Origin: Plazaster borealis
Taxonomy: Eukaryota; Echinodermata; Asteroidea; Forcipulatida; Labidiasteridae
Reading direction: 5' to 3'
Length of the DNA: 64,000 nt
Assembly (NCBI GenBank): GCA_021014325.1
Contig: CM037467.1
Coordinates: 6,992,273-7,056,272, forward strand
The notes beneath the pieces are model-generated. The model was not told where the DNA came from and did no database searches. It saw only the letters and a list, made by a program, of their open reading frames with translations. Of the stretch, positions 22,274-34,800 are shown piece after piece; position 1 is the first letter of the stretch, and each line of letters begins with the position of its first letter. Made by a program: the position numbers and the translations under genes.

Positions 22274-22538
22274 TTAAAGGGACAGTGCACTAAAAGTACC
22301 TGGTCACACTAGCATTATATTTTGTGAATTCTTGGTTTTTTCATATAGCTTTCGACTTATACCTACATCTGAAACTTTTTGGCCTGTCATCCATCAAAGC
22401 AGTGTGGACTGTGTGGTAAGAATCACCCTTTGTGAAAAGAATCACCCTTTGTGATCACAGTCAAAGCGCGCGCGTGCAGTCACTGGGTGAGAGTTCATGT
22501 TTCTGACCAAACTACGATCAAGACAACACAGCCCCTTT
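22274..22538. mobile_element. Possible short inverted-repeat element
   Basis: Left end TTAAAGGGACAGTGC and right end CACAGCCCCTTTAAA are complementary with one or two mismatches over about 14 bp. Internally TTTTTTGGCC and two AAGAATCACCCTTTGTG repeats are seen. The evidence is limited to the ends. Confidence 0.35.
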
Positions 22539-22749
22539 AAATGTAAACCCAAACAAACCAAATGTTTTCCTTGAACTTTTATATTTAAAGATTATCCTTT
22601 GCAAAATAGTTCTTATTACAATGAATGCACACAATAAACAATAATTTACATGTTTGGATAACCGGTGCCCTTATTTGCGATCGAACAAAGTAGCATTGCA
22701 TAATCTAAGGTAATTTCTCATGAATGCACGCAATAAACAATTACTTTCC

Positions 22750-23165
22750 ATCCCGCACCCTGCTGAATTGATGCCTCCTGGGGTCAATTTCGGGGAACCC
22801 GTGGGTCTGCATTGGTGTACCCACGTCTACCCGCGATTGTGTGCATCAATGGTAGATCATGGACACCCGCATTGGTCGGCCCTTGCGTGTTTCACCCGTC
22901 AGGCATGGGTTTTTTTCTTGCGGCACTAGGGTAGTCTGTATAGCGGAGCTTGCGTGAGGGTTTAATGATTTGTGTGTGGTGACTTTGTGATAAATCTCGC
23001 ATAATCAAAACATAAACTGGGGGTTTTGCCATTTCTTAAATTTGCGTTCGCTGTTTTGCATTTTTGTGCGTTCTGGGAATTTTCGCCTGCCGGACACCGC
23101 TTACTGGGGTCGGCACTGGTGTTCCAACGTCTCCCCGCGAGTATGTGCAACGGCATACTTATAGC
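22750..23165. repeat. Diverged copy of the foldback arm module
   Basis: CCCGCACCCTGCTGAATTGATGCCTCCTGGGGTCAATTTCGGGG aligns, in shorter words, with the right arm near 3260-3310 (CGCACCCTGCGGGATTGGTG, CCTGGGGTCAATGTCGGGG). Similar words recur at 23100-23160 (CAACGTCTCCCCGCGAG). It is an old, decayed member of that family. Confidence 0.5.
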
Positions 23166-23280
23166 GTACAGGCCAGGCATAGTACCATTTTAAAAGCGTT
23201 GTGGAAAGTTTGCTAATCTGCAAGTCTTTAAAGTTCATATTTTTAAACTGATAACAATAATTATTAAACATGGCAGTTTA

Positions 23281-23654
23281 TTAAAGGGAAGGTATACGTT
23301 TGGTAATCATCACTCTTCAAATTAATGGCAATACAAAACTTACTTATTAGAAGTACAGCAGCTTTCGATGAGAATCAATTTACTTCGGAGTACATGTGGT
23401 TTCTGGAAAAAGATATCAGTTTCTATCACCCAAAATTTGAATCTGAGAAGCGTTTCTGTCAGAACCACTTCTCAGATTGTGTTATTCAATTGCGGATTAT
23501 TCTTCCTACTGCTCCAATTTCGGCGATATCTCAAAAACGCTACCACCTATTGAAATCAATGTTCACAGCTAGGTATAGTTTCACTGTATATCTACATTTA
23601 AATGGGACTCAACAATCGAACGGTTCCAAAAACCAAACGTATACTTCCTTTTAA
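23281..23654. mobile_element. TTAAAGG-type MITE family, member 1
   Basis: The ends are TTAAAGGGAAGGTATACGTT and AAACGTATACTTCCTTTTAA. The interior contains GAGAAGCGTTTCTGTCAGAA followed by CCACTTCTCAGATT, a hairpin shared with the related copies at 25677, 27868 and 63701. Length is about 374 bp. No protein is encoded. Confidence 0.75.
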
Positions 23655-23669
23655 AAGTACTTTTTGTAT

Positions 23670-24190
23670 TCAGAGTAACAAACTACTTGCACACTCTTTT
23701 ACATTCCCCAAACTAGCACTACAATCGAAATGTATGATTGTATGTTTTTTACAGTTTTTTTCCACAAAACCAGCACAAAACTAGAATACAGTGGCCCATG
23801 TAAGCCATGACACTTTTGTGACATTTGACAACACATTAGTACAATACTTTTGATTCCTAGTGTTTTACTCCATCGTGTCTCCATTTTTCCTTAGCCCCCT
23901 TAGGCCCCTAAATGTTTGCCGCGCAACTACACCCTTCCCCAATATTAAACTCCAGCCGCAGTTGGAGAAAGGGGACGAAAGGGGTTAGGAGGGCAGGCGA
24001 CGTTGCGACCCCACTCAACATCTTTTGCATGCGCAACATTTTATCAAAAGACAAAACAACATTGCGTACCAATTTCAACTACCGTTGCCGAGCCAATACT
24101 ACAAAATGATTTCCTCTGAGTATCCCTCCGTACCATCCCCCTTCCCCGCCCCCGTTACCCCACAGTATATTTGCAGCAATATAAAAGAAT
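23670..24190. other. Anonymous sequence, no gene seen
   Basis: Short open frames without domains. No repeat is recognised. Confidence 0.35.
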
Positions 24191-24199
24191 CGCTCCCAT

Positions 24200-24235
24200 C
24201 TAGCGGGTGCCGCGCGAAGCGCGGCATCCCGCTAG
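24200..24235. other. Strong GC-rich hairpin
   Basis: CTAGCGGGTGCCGCGC pairs with GCGCGGCATCCCGCTAG across a GAA loop, with a single bulged base. It stands out in an AT-rich region and has no neighbouring gene. It may be the remnant tip of a palindromic element. Confidence 0.6.
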
Positions 24236-24259
24236 TATATTGAAGTTTTATTAGTAAGC

Positions 24260-25250
24260 CAAGATGGCGGCCCACCGAAAGCATTGGCGGGTACCGCATA
24301 CGTACTTGATTTATTTTCCATTACGAAGTGTTTTTATAGTTTATTGATTATCGTTCATTAGTCGTTTATTAGGGTAGTAATTTGATTATACAGTGTTTTA
24401 TACATAATATAATTCCATTCTATGAAGACAGCCCTTTTCATGTCTATCATCACTGTCTTCACCTTACAGAAAATTAAAGGAGATTTAACCGTACCTCAGA
24501 AGCGTCCCGACCCAATATTATGAGTGTCACAATGGTGGAAGATCCACCTAGTGGTCAATATTTCATACACAGAGGCCATGCATGTCCAACTTTCAGTTCA
24601 TATTGTCTGTAGACTTTAAAAACGAAGCCCACATACCGGAAAATGAGGTGAAATTGGGGTCATACTTTTATGAAGTAAAAAGTAAGCCTTTTCATAACAA
24701 AAAAATTGTGAAAATAGCTATGTAGTTCATGAGATATAATTTGTCTGCAATAACTTTGAATTAATGTAGCTCAACACCTGATGACGTCACTACGAACAGC
24801 CCAATATACTCACATGGGGCGGTTCTCGTGTTATGGGGGTGCACAACAATAGGCAAATATTCAAAATTCAATTACTTTTGACTATAGTTTTGTTTGGGGT
24901 CATGCATTTAAACGATTGTGTATGACAAGTTATCACAACCTGGGGGTTCTTTGCTTCAACTTTTGAGAAGACTTCGATAAATTAAGGCATTAAAAGTTGG
25001 TCCTATTTTGGCTTGGGAAGTGGAGGGATGCTTCATGAAACTGGCAGCAAGTCGGTTTGGGAAAAAGAACATTTAAATTTCGGGGTGTTACTTTCTGGAT
25101 AATAAAAAATTCCAAACGGCTGACCTGCCAAAAATTAAGAAATCTGATGTAATAGTTGTCCGAAAATATATTTGATTGGTTTTCAAGAGGCTGAGAGACT
25201 TTAAAGTATTTGTTGAGTATTTTTGAATATTTAAGCATCATTGTTTGCTA
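24260..25250. other. Anonymous sequence, no gene seen
   Basis: No supported frame or repeat. Confidence 0.35.
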
Positions 25251-25676
25251 TGGGAGTTTAGTGTGGTGCACCCTGTGGGAGCGGTTCGTGGATGATAGCG
25301 CCCTCTCGCGAGGGAAAAATGTGGACAGATCAAAACGAGAAGGTCTTGCCCGTAGACTGGTACCGCGGATAAAGACAGGCACTGGTCTTAAAGGCCCAAT
25401 GATTTCATTGGATACAATGATTTCATTTGATAAACGTGCAGTGACGTAAGCTTTCCATATCTGTGTTATGATTGGTCCGAGGTGATGTAGTTTGTCACTT
25501 TGCACTTACAATCGTCTGCATGCAGCGTGTGCATAATGTTTGTATACATACATGTAATTTTGTTTTGTTCACTAGTGTAATATTGTGTGTACATGTACGT
25601 GTAAATTGACTGCAAATCTCCGTGTGATTGGATGCGAGGTCAAAGGTACATCTGGCAGGATCAGGCCAGCCGGCGC

Positions 25677-26064
25677 TTAAAGATATTGTATACGTTTGGT
25701 AATTGGAACCCACTGTCATGTTTGTTTCAATCATATATAGTTGTAGATATATACCATAAAACTAAACATGTGAAAATTTCATTTCAAAAGGTGGTAGCGT
25801 TTTTGAGATATTGCTGAATATCTCGAGTGGTAATGTCCACGCATACAATCTGAGAAACGTTTCTGACAGAAACGCTTCTCAGATTATATTTTGGGGGATA
25901 AAAACCTGATATCCTTTTCCATAACCACATTACTTCAAAGTGAAATGTTTCTCAAAATGCTTTATACTACCAGAAGCTGCTGTACTTCTACGAAGTATAA
26001 GTTTTTATTGCCATTGATTTTATGAGTATAGTTACTAATTACCAAACGTATACAGACCCTTCAA
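25677..26064. mobile_element. TTAAAGG-type MITE family, member 2
   Basis: Begins TTAAAGATATTGTATACGTT and ends AACGTATACAGACCCTTCAA. Shared interior words are ATATATAGTTGTAGATATAT, GAGAAACGTTTCTGACAGAA and ATGTTTCTCAAAATGC. It disrupts an older sequence carrying GGTCAAAGGTACATCTGGCA. Confidence 0.75.
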
Positions 26065-26564
26065 GGCAGGTATCTGGCGTTATTCACGAGCCTCGAAGTG
26101 TGACGTCAGATTTTCGGGCTAGTCTTGGTGTAGACTGGTCCCCTATCTTTTCCCGTTAGGATAAAGACAGGCACCGGTCTTACAAACCGAATGGTTTCAT
26201 TGGATAGACATGCAGTGACGTAAGCTTTCCATATCTGTTTTATGATTGGTCCAAATTTATCTCGCTCTTGCACTTCCGATCATCTGCTAGCTGCGTCCGT
26301 ATAAGCATGGAGGAAGTATGGTATAAGTCATGGTATTTAGCTTTAACCATGATGGAGAAACCACAATGTCCATCCCACCTCCACTGCAAATGCAAGCTAC
26401 AAAACTCAAAAGCCGACAAGCTATACGGAAGTGTTATGTTTACTTGGGCCTTCCATCTTTGGTTGTACGTGTACGGTACTAACCAAACACTATACACAGG
26501 AGTACAGTGCACCAACGTACAAATCCATAGCCATGCACGACGACGACTACGATGAATGGGGTGC

Positions 26565-26722
26565 GAGGTCAAAGGTACATCTGGCAGGATCCTGCCAGGC
26601 GCGCAAGGCCGGTAGGTCTCGAAGTGTGACGCCGTATTTAGGCATAGTTTTGGGTCGGTTCGTGTTGTGAGAGCGGTACGCAGAGTGGCAGGATCCTGCC
26701 CAGATGTACCTTTGACCACGCG
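26565..26722. mobile_element. Short inverted-repeat element with GGCAGGATCCTGCC palindromes
   Basis: Ends GGTCAAAGGTACATCTGGCA and its complement TGCCCAGATGTACCTTTGACC are each followed inside by a GGCAGGATCCTGCC palindrome. A half copy (GGTCAAAGGTACATCTGGCA, then GGATC) is at 25640-25665. About 158 bp, non-coding. Confidence 0.65.
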
Positions 26723-27035
26723 CACACGCTACATTCATCACTCGTCTTGTGCGTTTTAACCATCCATTGATCTCTATTATATTTATATAGATCAGTGGTT
26801 TTGATTGAGTCTAGTGTATTTGTTGTGTTATGCGTAGTGCGCAATCCTATAATTGAAAATACAAGCCAAGCAATGCATACAGTTTGTATGGATAACGCTG
26901 TACGCAAACCGAATTATTTGTACTTTCATTTTCACGCGGCATTGTGCATTTATTACGCACAACGCATGATGGACACATTCCGTCATTTGCATGTCTATTC
27001 AGATCCAATAAAACCATTGGTTTGTAAGACCGACA

Positions 27036-27169
27036 GGGCTCGATTTCACAAAGAGCTAAGATTGAAGCGCATTGCTAAGCAAAGTGTGATGTCACAATAC
27101 AAATCACTATGGTGATACGACAACTCATCTTAAGATGAATCTTATTGCTTTGTGAAATTGACCCCGGGG
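27036..27169. mobile_element. Short MITE with GGGCTCGATTTCACAAAG ends
   Basis: Left GGGCTCGATTTCACAAAG and right CTTTGTGAAATTGACCCC are near-complementary. The interior is largely self-complementary (TCTTAAGATGAATCTTATTG). About 134 bp. Confidence 0.55.
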
Positions 27170-27299
27170 CCTGTCTTTATCATTGCGGATAAAAACAGGG
27201 GACCAGTCTAAGAGCCGTAACGGCTCTGGCGGTTCGTGGATGATAGCGCCCCTCGCTGGGAAAATTGTGACAAATAAAAACGAGACTTTGCCCCAAGAC

Positions 27300-27866
27300 T
27301 TATTGGGTGGGTGATGACAGCAACTAACTTAGTTAAAATGAAAATAGTTTCCAAATATCAGTTTTACCTTGCCGTAAAGTTGAAATTTAATTAATACAAC
27401 CTAAATAAAAATATTACAAACAAGATATGAGTGTTAAATCCTAACATCACTATTTGAAGGTCAATATTGTGCAAAAGTACAAAACTTGATAGACGCAGTC
27501 AATACGAGCCACAGGAGACCCATAAATAGATCCATAACAATAGCATCATTACTGACGTGCCATTACAATTATGCGCACAGTCGATAATATTAGATAACCG
27601 TGTCCATCTGGTAATTAATTTACTATTTAAAATGGGGGTTGGCCACTTTCATAAACCATCACCTCTGCTGCAAGCATCTCCCTAGCTATAGCTGGCACCG
27701 TACAGAATACAGTGCGCCAGCAATGCTTTAACAACACATTCAAAGGCTCAATGTCTCCATGGTTCATGAAGATTCAACATGTTCTTGCTTTGACTTGTTG
27801 AATAGCACATTACAACCACAATCTCTCTTTTTTCAAATCACCGTTCCCATATTTTGTTCTTCGTGG
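27300..27866. other. Anonymous sequence, no gene seen
   Basis: No coding, RNA or repeat evidence. Confidence 0.35.
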
Positions 27867-27867
27867 C

Positions 27868-28212
27868 TTTAAAGGGATTGATATACGTATGGTAATTGGA
27901 ACCCATTGTTTGTTTAAATCCTATATAGTTGTAGATATATACCATAAAACTAACCTGTGAAAATTTCATTTTCAAAAGGTGGTAATCTGCAATTGGAATA
28001 AACAATCTGAGAAACGTTACTGTCATTAACGCTTTCAGATTCAAATTTTGGGGAACAAAAGCTGATATCTTTTTCCATAACCTCAGTACTTCTAAGTGAA
28101 AAGTTTCTCAAAAAGCATTATACTATCCAAAGCTGCTGTATACTTATTACCAACTAAGGTTTTCTTGCCATTAATTTTCAGAGTCAGTTTCAAACGTATA
28201 CAGACCCTTTAA
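27868..28212. mobile_element. TTAAAGG-type MITE family, member 3
   Basis: Begins TTTAAAGGGATTGATATACG and ends AAACGTATACAGACCCTTTAA. It shares TATATAGTTGTAGATATATA and TCTGAGAAACGTTACTGTCA with members 2 and 6. Confidence 0.75.
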
Positions 28213-28642
28213 TGCAGTTTTTACTTCATCAGTTAAAGAACCTCCTTCGGTATTTACAAAAAAGGGGCGACCTCTAAAAAATACGCTTGTACCACTTTAC
28301 AAGCTTCTGAAAGTACTGTCTGTCATGTTTTGTTTGTTTCATTGTTTTAATGTCACCTCATTGCACTAATAGGCTTGAAAATAAACAGCAGCTGATTCAT
28401 TTCCCAAGCATGTACCCTCTTATATTAAACCGACAACAGCAGAGGAAAGTGGCATTTGTACACACAATCTAATATGTTTTTACTGCCGATGACGAAGTTG
28501 ACATTGAGGTTAAATTTAATGTAGTGATTCTTGTACTTGACAAAACATGTTTAATGTTATAAAAAGACACAACTATAGTTGAATGTGCGTTTCGATTGCT
28601 ATTCCTCGTTGTACTGTAATTGATTTTCAAGGTTCGGTCGAT

Positions 28643-28648
28643 TTTATT
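28643..28648 (-). terminator. Candidate polyadenylation signal of the calmodulin-like gene
   Basis: TTTATT on the plus strand reads AATAAA on the minus strand, about 185 bp after the stop codon at 28833-28835. It is the nearest clear signal. Confidence 0.4.
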
Positions 28649-28832
28649 TTACTAGATATCACGTTTGACTTTTTGTCTACATATCACGTTCTCCCTGAAT
28701 AATAACTGATCCACTCTTCGATAAATGCTCCACCACCAATAGTTATACTCGGCTTTCTAGAATTGAAAACATCCTCTCTGCCATCTATAGTTGATGTCAA
28801 TGTTGATCATATCAATTGCCAAGATACTCAGC

Positions 28833-31800
28833 TTACACATTAGACATCATCACCTTGAATTCTGGAAGAAATTATATGGGGAAGTACAATATAAGTTCAT
28901 AGGCTATACCAATATTTTGTTTGCAATAGGAGATTTAATACACATGGGACTAAGCCCCACAATATTGCATCTTTATAAAAAAAATGGAACCCTTTTACTT
29001 GTCTTAGCCTTGAACCAAAAAGTCTTGGCGTCGGACCTACACGTTTGGATGTCAGTCTCAGATGTTCAGGTAATGGTTGTTGGCCAAATTTTAGGGGGGC
29101 ACAAGGGGGTGTACAATTTTATCTAGGGGGGGGGGGCACTTCTGGCCAAGTTTCTGTTTGCCTTGTTCCAGGCGCGGTTCTACGAGCCCCCCCCCCCCCC
29201 CGGCCAAACAAAATAAATAAATGCAAAGGAAAAAAGAAAAAGAAGAAGAAGATACATGCTGGAAAATACTAGATCTTCATTAAAAATTCAAATGAATTGA
29301 TTTGGGTTCGACGGACCGGGAAACCATGGAGCGGTTGTTTAAATTGAAATCAGTATTCCATGACCTCCCCATCTTCTTCCAAGTGGTCGGTACCATCCCC
29401 GTTACATCAGCAACAGCAGAGAGAAGTTTTTCAACTATGAAAAGAGCAGGCCTAATTACATGTCAGTCTGCTGTTGCTCATGCATGAGCAACAGCAGACT
29501 GACACATCTATGTGGCCTCGTAATCGAACGCGACGACACAAGAACTACTCCGACATCCCGACAAAGTTGTCGATGAGTTTGCCCGAAAGGACGCCTGACA
29601 ATTTAATGATATGCTTTAGCCCATAATATTCTCCCGGGGCACGGACATCACTTGGGGAGGGCACGTTCCCCTTTGCCCCCCCCCTTTAATAACGCCACTG
29701 TCCATAGGTCGGCGGTCTTAGATTATAAGGTTTTACGGTCTTCAACCTACAGCCCTTGATCTTGGTCTTCCGGGTCTCGACTTTTTTAAACGTACCATCA
29801 AAGCTGATTTTCCCGTCTTGGTTGAAGTCAACTTCATTCATCGTATCTTCCACTTCCGGGTCGGTCATGGACACTCCAACTTCTTTCATCGCTTCCTTCA
29901 TCTCGGATTTACTACACATTAGATGGAAAAGAAGAAAAACCCCAGACCTTTTACACTTCATTCCTCAGGTCAGGAGCTTGAACATTTGGCGTTGGTTGAA
30001 GGAAACGTCTGTATTGAGGAAAGTGTCTGAAAAGGGTGCGTTACTGCACTGTTGCTTCCTTGAAATTAAAGGTCTAATTAATCATATTTTAAGATGCTTC
30101 TGAAAACCCTTAAGTGCGCAAGAGCCCATTAGTCGGGCTTTATGTTAAGGGTACCGGTAACAGTTCAAAACTGGCAATGTTTATTTCAATATACGGGCCA
30201 TATACCGAGGGATGGATAAACTGACCCATAGCATTTTTTAGCAATCCCACAGTCTTTCAGACGTTCTAGAGATTATAACCATTCCAGTGGCGGATCCAGG
30301 AATGTTTGGAGGGGGAGGGGCGGGGCTTCCAGTTCACAACAAGTCAAACAGCTGTTTTCAGGCAGGGTGAAAAGCACCGTAACTAACCCCCCCCCCCACA
30401 CACACACACACAGACCAGAGTTAGTCTACAACTCAACTCGTACATCAAGTCTGTAATGTCTGCCGACAAAAGACCCCTTTTCCAGCCGATAATCCATTTT
30501 CGTCATAAACGACCAAACTTAAGAGGTGGGTTAATAAATAAGTTAGATGCAGCTATGTAAACAAAAACTGAACGAGCGTGTTATACCGAGCGACATCCTT
30601 CCTTTTCTGTGTCTGTTCTTGATTTTGTGGCAGACATCAAAATGATCAGCGACCAACATTATAATTGCCTTAATAGCATGTTCGAGAGCGCATTACATTT
30701 ACATTTCAAATTAAAGATTGTTCAACATATACAAATGGCATAAATTTAATTAAAATTCACCAAAAGTCATTAAATTTACATCATGAAATTCGGTAGAAAA
30801 AAAGAAAGAAGACAAAAGAAAAAGATACAAACCTAATGAAGCCATTGCCGTCTTTGTCAAAATTGTTAAATGCTTCTTGCATATTCTTCTGCTCTTTTCC
30901 TTTCTGAGCGTCCATCATCTTATAAAACTCCTGCTTATCGATGTGGCCATTTCCTGAAAAGAATTATACAAAATTTGAGAGATGGTATACAGCATAATGA
31001 TTTCAAATTTATCAATATAGGGTCACACTTTGGTAATGACCCGAAAACATTGTGTAATTTCTATCCGAAAGCCTTATTAAAGGTATCGTACACGTTTGGA
31101 TGACTCAAAACAAATATTAACATAAAAACTTACTTGGTAACAAGCAACGGAGAGCTGTTGATAGTATATAAAACATTGTAGGAAACGACTCCCTCTGAAG
31201 TAACGTAGTTTTTGAGAAAGAGGTAATTTCTCACTAAAATAATGAAAACTTCTTGCAAGCACACAATATAATTGTACAACAAGGGTGTTTTTTCTTTCAT
31301 CATTTTCTTGCAAACTTCGATGACCAATTGAGCCCAAATGTTCACAGGCTTGTTATAATTTTATGCATATATTGGGATACACCAAGTGAGAACACTGGTT
31401 TTTGACAATTACCAAACGTGTTCAGTGCCTTTAAAGATGGTAATGTACAGTAAGCACCCTGCGAAATGATTTCGTCTGAAATGCTTCCGTTGAATAAAAC
31501 AAATGTCCAAACATTTGAATCTCCAAAACTCACTCTTATTATAAGCGAGTTTTTGAGATTCAAATTTCAGCAGTGTCCGTTTGTGAATGCTGCGGCCAGA
31601 GATGCGGTTTGTACCCTTAGTCACCTCTCTAAACGTGGATGGATTCGACGTTTTTGATGAAAATACTTTGGAAAGTTTTTTGCTGTTTTCTCAACAAGTA
31701 AATACTGTATTCAGCTGAAACTTTCACGGATGACTTTTAATCTTCCTTGATAATTTTGCCTATATATCAGCATTAAGTTGAAAAACCTAGTCTATGACCA

Positions 31801-34800
31801 TGCCTTTGAGTTTTCAAAACCTTATTTTAATGTACCGGTATAACAAATTGAAAAACCAACAAACCAAAAAAACAACCACACCCCCAACAGACTAATAAAA
31901 AACAAAAAAAAACAAACACCACAACAAACAAACCAGCAAGCAAATATCTAGAGGACAGTTAACCCCCTGAACTAATGGTAGCATCAAATATTAATTATAC
32001 TTCTACGGATGATTGGCACCGAACACAGAACAAAGCTTAGGCTATTTATGGCCATGTTCCAAATCAATTACTACAAATATACTTGATTCATCATGTCATT
32101 CATTTCTTGAAATTTAAAATGGTAAGCATCCACCGATAGAACCCACTGTAAGCAATGGCAGTAGTTTTGAACATTTTGAAATTGCTTGTTATTCTACCTG
32201 TATTTTTCCATAGGAGAAATTTGCGAAGGCCCTATAGCCAAATAACTTTCTCATGACATGCTTGTATTATCAAAGGCACATTTCCCCAAAATAATTCTAT
32301 GTCCCACTGTTACGTCAGAGTTTCATCCTAAAAACGACAGCCGAGCAGTCGCAAACTGTTCATCCGATGCATGTTGCATTTATTATTGCTTTAAAACGAT
32401 TGTTTTGTTCAGAAAACCATTGACGTCCTATGAAATTAATATGACTCACTTCCATGCAGGATGGCGTCAACGCTATGAGATTGCTCTAACCAGAGTTTTG
32501 CATTTTTTTCGTACCGGTATTTAAAAAGAACCCGTTCCCTGTACAATTGAATTAGGTTTTTGTCCTTTGGACGAACACAAAGCTGTTCCGGTTTTATTTT
32601 ATGGTCATACGATCCAGACCCTGAAACTGACCCTGAATTTGCGGCAATTAGACCACACCCTAAACATAACCGTACAGACCCTCAATTTGACTCTGTGCCC
32701 AAAAATTATCAAGCTGAATGTGCTGTATGCTACAAGATGGCAAAAAAAAAAGATTATGACTTATAATGACATATGGTTCAGGAAATATGTGTTTGTCTTT
32801 TTGAACTTCCCTTTTGGACCGAAAGGAAAGCTAATGCGGGGCCATCTGTTTGAATAAAATGTTAATGTGCAGTAAGCTACCACTACAGACAGCACAAAGA
32901 TAATGACTAAATGACATGTGGTTCAGGAAATGATGTTTAATTTTTTTTTAACTTCCTGTTTGGACCGAAAGGAAAGGTCAAAGTGGTGTCAGGTTTTAAA
33001 TAAAATGCAATTGTGTAGTAAGCTACCAGAAAGCACAAAGATTATGATTTTATGACATCTGGTTCAGGAAATATGTTTTCTTTAATTTAAACTTTTTCTG
33101 TTTGGACCGGAGGAAAAGTCAAAGTGGGTTCTTGTTTTAAATAAAATGTCAAATATGTCAAATGTTACAAGACGGCACAAAAAATATGACTATTTGACAT
33201 GTGGTTCCGGAGATATGATATGACATGTGGTTTAGGAATTCTTTTCATTTGAACTTCCTGTTTAGACCGGAAGAAAGGTTAAATTGGGGTCACGTTTTTG
33301 AATAAAATTGTAAATGTTTCATAAGCTACAAGATGGCACACAAATTATTTTAAATTTGAACTTTTGCTTGAACCGGAAGGAAATGTCAAAGTGAGGTTAT
33401 GCTTTGAATAAAATGTCAAATATGTCAAATGTTACAAGACAGCACACAAAATATGACTATTTGACATGTGATTCCGGAGAATTTTTTAAATTTTGTTTTA
33501 ATTTTAGAGCTTCCTGTTTGAACTGGAAGTAAAGATCAAAGTTGGTCACAATTTTGACGAAAACAATAGCTGTTCCGACTCCTATGTAGGAACAGCTAAT
33601 ACCAAAGTCAATCGGCATGCCATAAAATGAAGTAAAGAGAAAACACACTGTTGTACCGTCTTTATCGACCACCCTCATCAATGCAGTCAGGTCTTTGTCG
33701 TTCAATTCCCGACCAAGTTTCTCAAACGCCGCTCCGAGCTCACTCTTCGAAACCTTGCCGTCCTTGTCTGCGTCGTAGAGGGAAAAAGCAGCGTCGTATC
33801 TTGACTGTGGAAATAAATGTCAATACTACAGAAATAATTTTGCAATGTTTTGGAAGGTAATGTTCCCCAGCAAGACATATGTTTTTGTAAGCGCAAAACA
33901 ACAAAACGTTTTACTTCGCATCACTTTGCTGCATAGCTTGGCGCAAACGAGAATTTACGTGCAACGTGGCGCATTTCTTGAAAGTTTCAACTTATAGATC
34001 TGTAGGCTTTCCTATCGAAGATTTTAGGGAAGAAAACGTTTTCTTACAATTATTCACACTTGTCCTAAGTTAAAGTCAGATTTGTTTTGCCAAATTGCTG
34101 TAAAAATTATTTAAATATTAGATATAGGCCTCATAGTGTTTTTTTCAAATAAGCCTTTGTTTGATACACTGATCGTAAAAAAGGTAAACGAAGGCGTAAT
34201 AATAGTTTGTTAAAAACAAACAAATGAATTATTGCAGGGAGCCGACATTATCTCACCAGCAGCCATGTATTCAAACAGTTGCTTGTTTCAAGTTGTTTTG
34301 TTCGCAGTGCATGGCGACAAGAAAGTGTTTTTAATTTAAAATTTTGGTCTTTCGGCAAAACATCTGGCGATGCAACTTTAATCATGGCCCGATTGTGCAG
34401 TCAAATCACTGATATACTGATAATAGTGGGTAAAATAATAATGCTGAACACAGATTCATTTCGCCTGGTAGAAATTAGTAACCAGTCTTTGCTGGTTTCT
34501 TGCAATTTGGTTCTGAACAAGTAAGCATAATACTTACTATAAAAGATATATATAACGGCTGCGTTTTTTTCCGATCGGTACCTTCATGAAATTCACAAAC
34601 CATTTAGTTTTTTCATGATTCTGGTCTCGCTCTATATAAAATACGTCGAGTTTTAGGACTCCTACGAGACCCTTACAATGTATTCTTGCTTTTTTAGCAC
34701 TGGATCTAATGGTGAACTTGAACCATGAACGTGACCAACTCTATGCATACCTTTGGCTTTTCAACAAACAATTTGGAATATTTGTGTCTTTAGGAAGCAT

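Noticed and set aside
26795..27115. 106-codon frame on the plus strand
   Set aside because: It runs into the MITE at 27036-27169 and shows no domain.
29045..29272. Gly/Pro-rich frame over G and C runs
   Set aside because: Low-complexity homopolymers in an intron.
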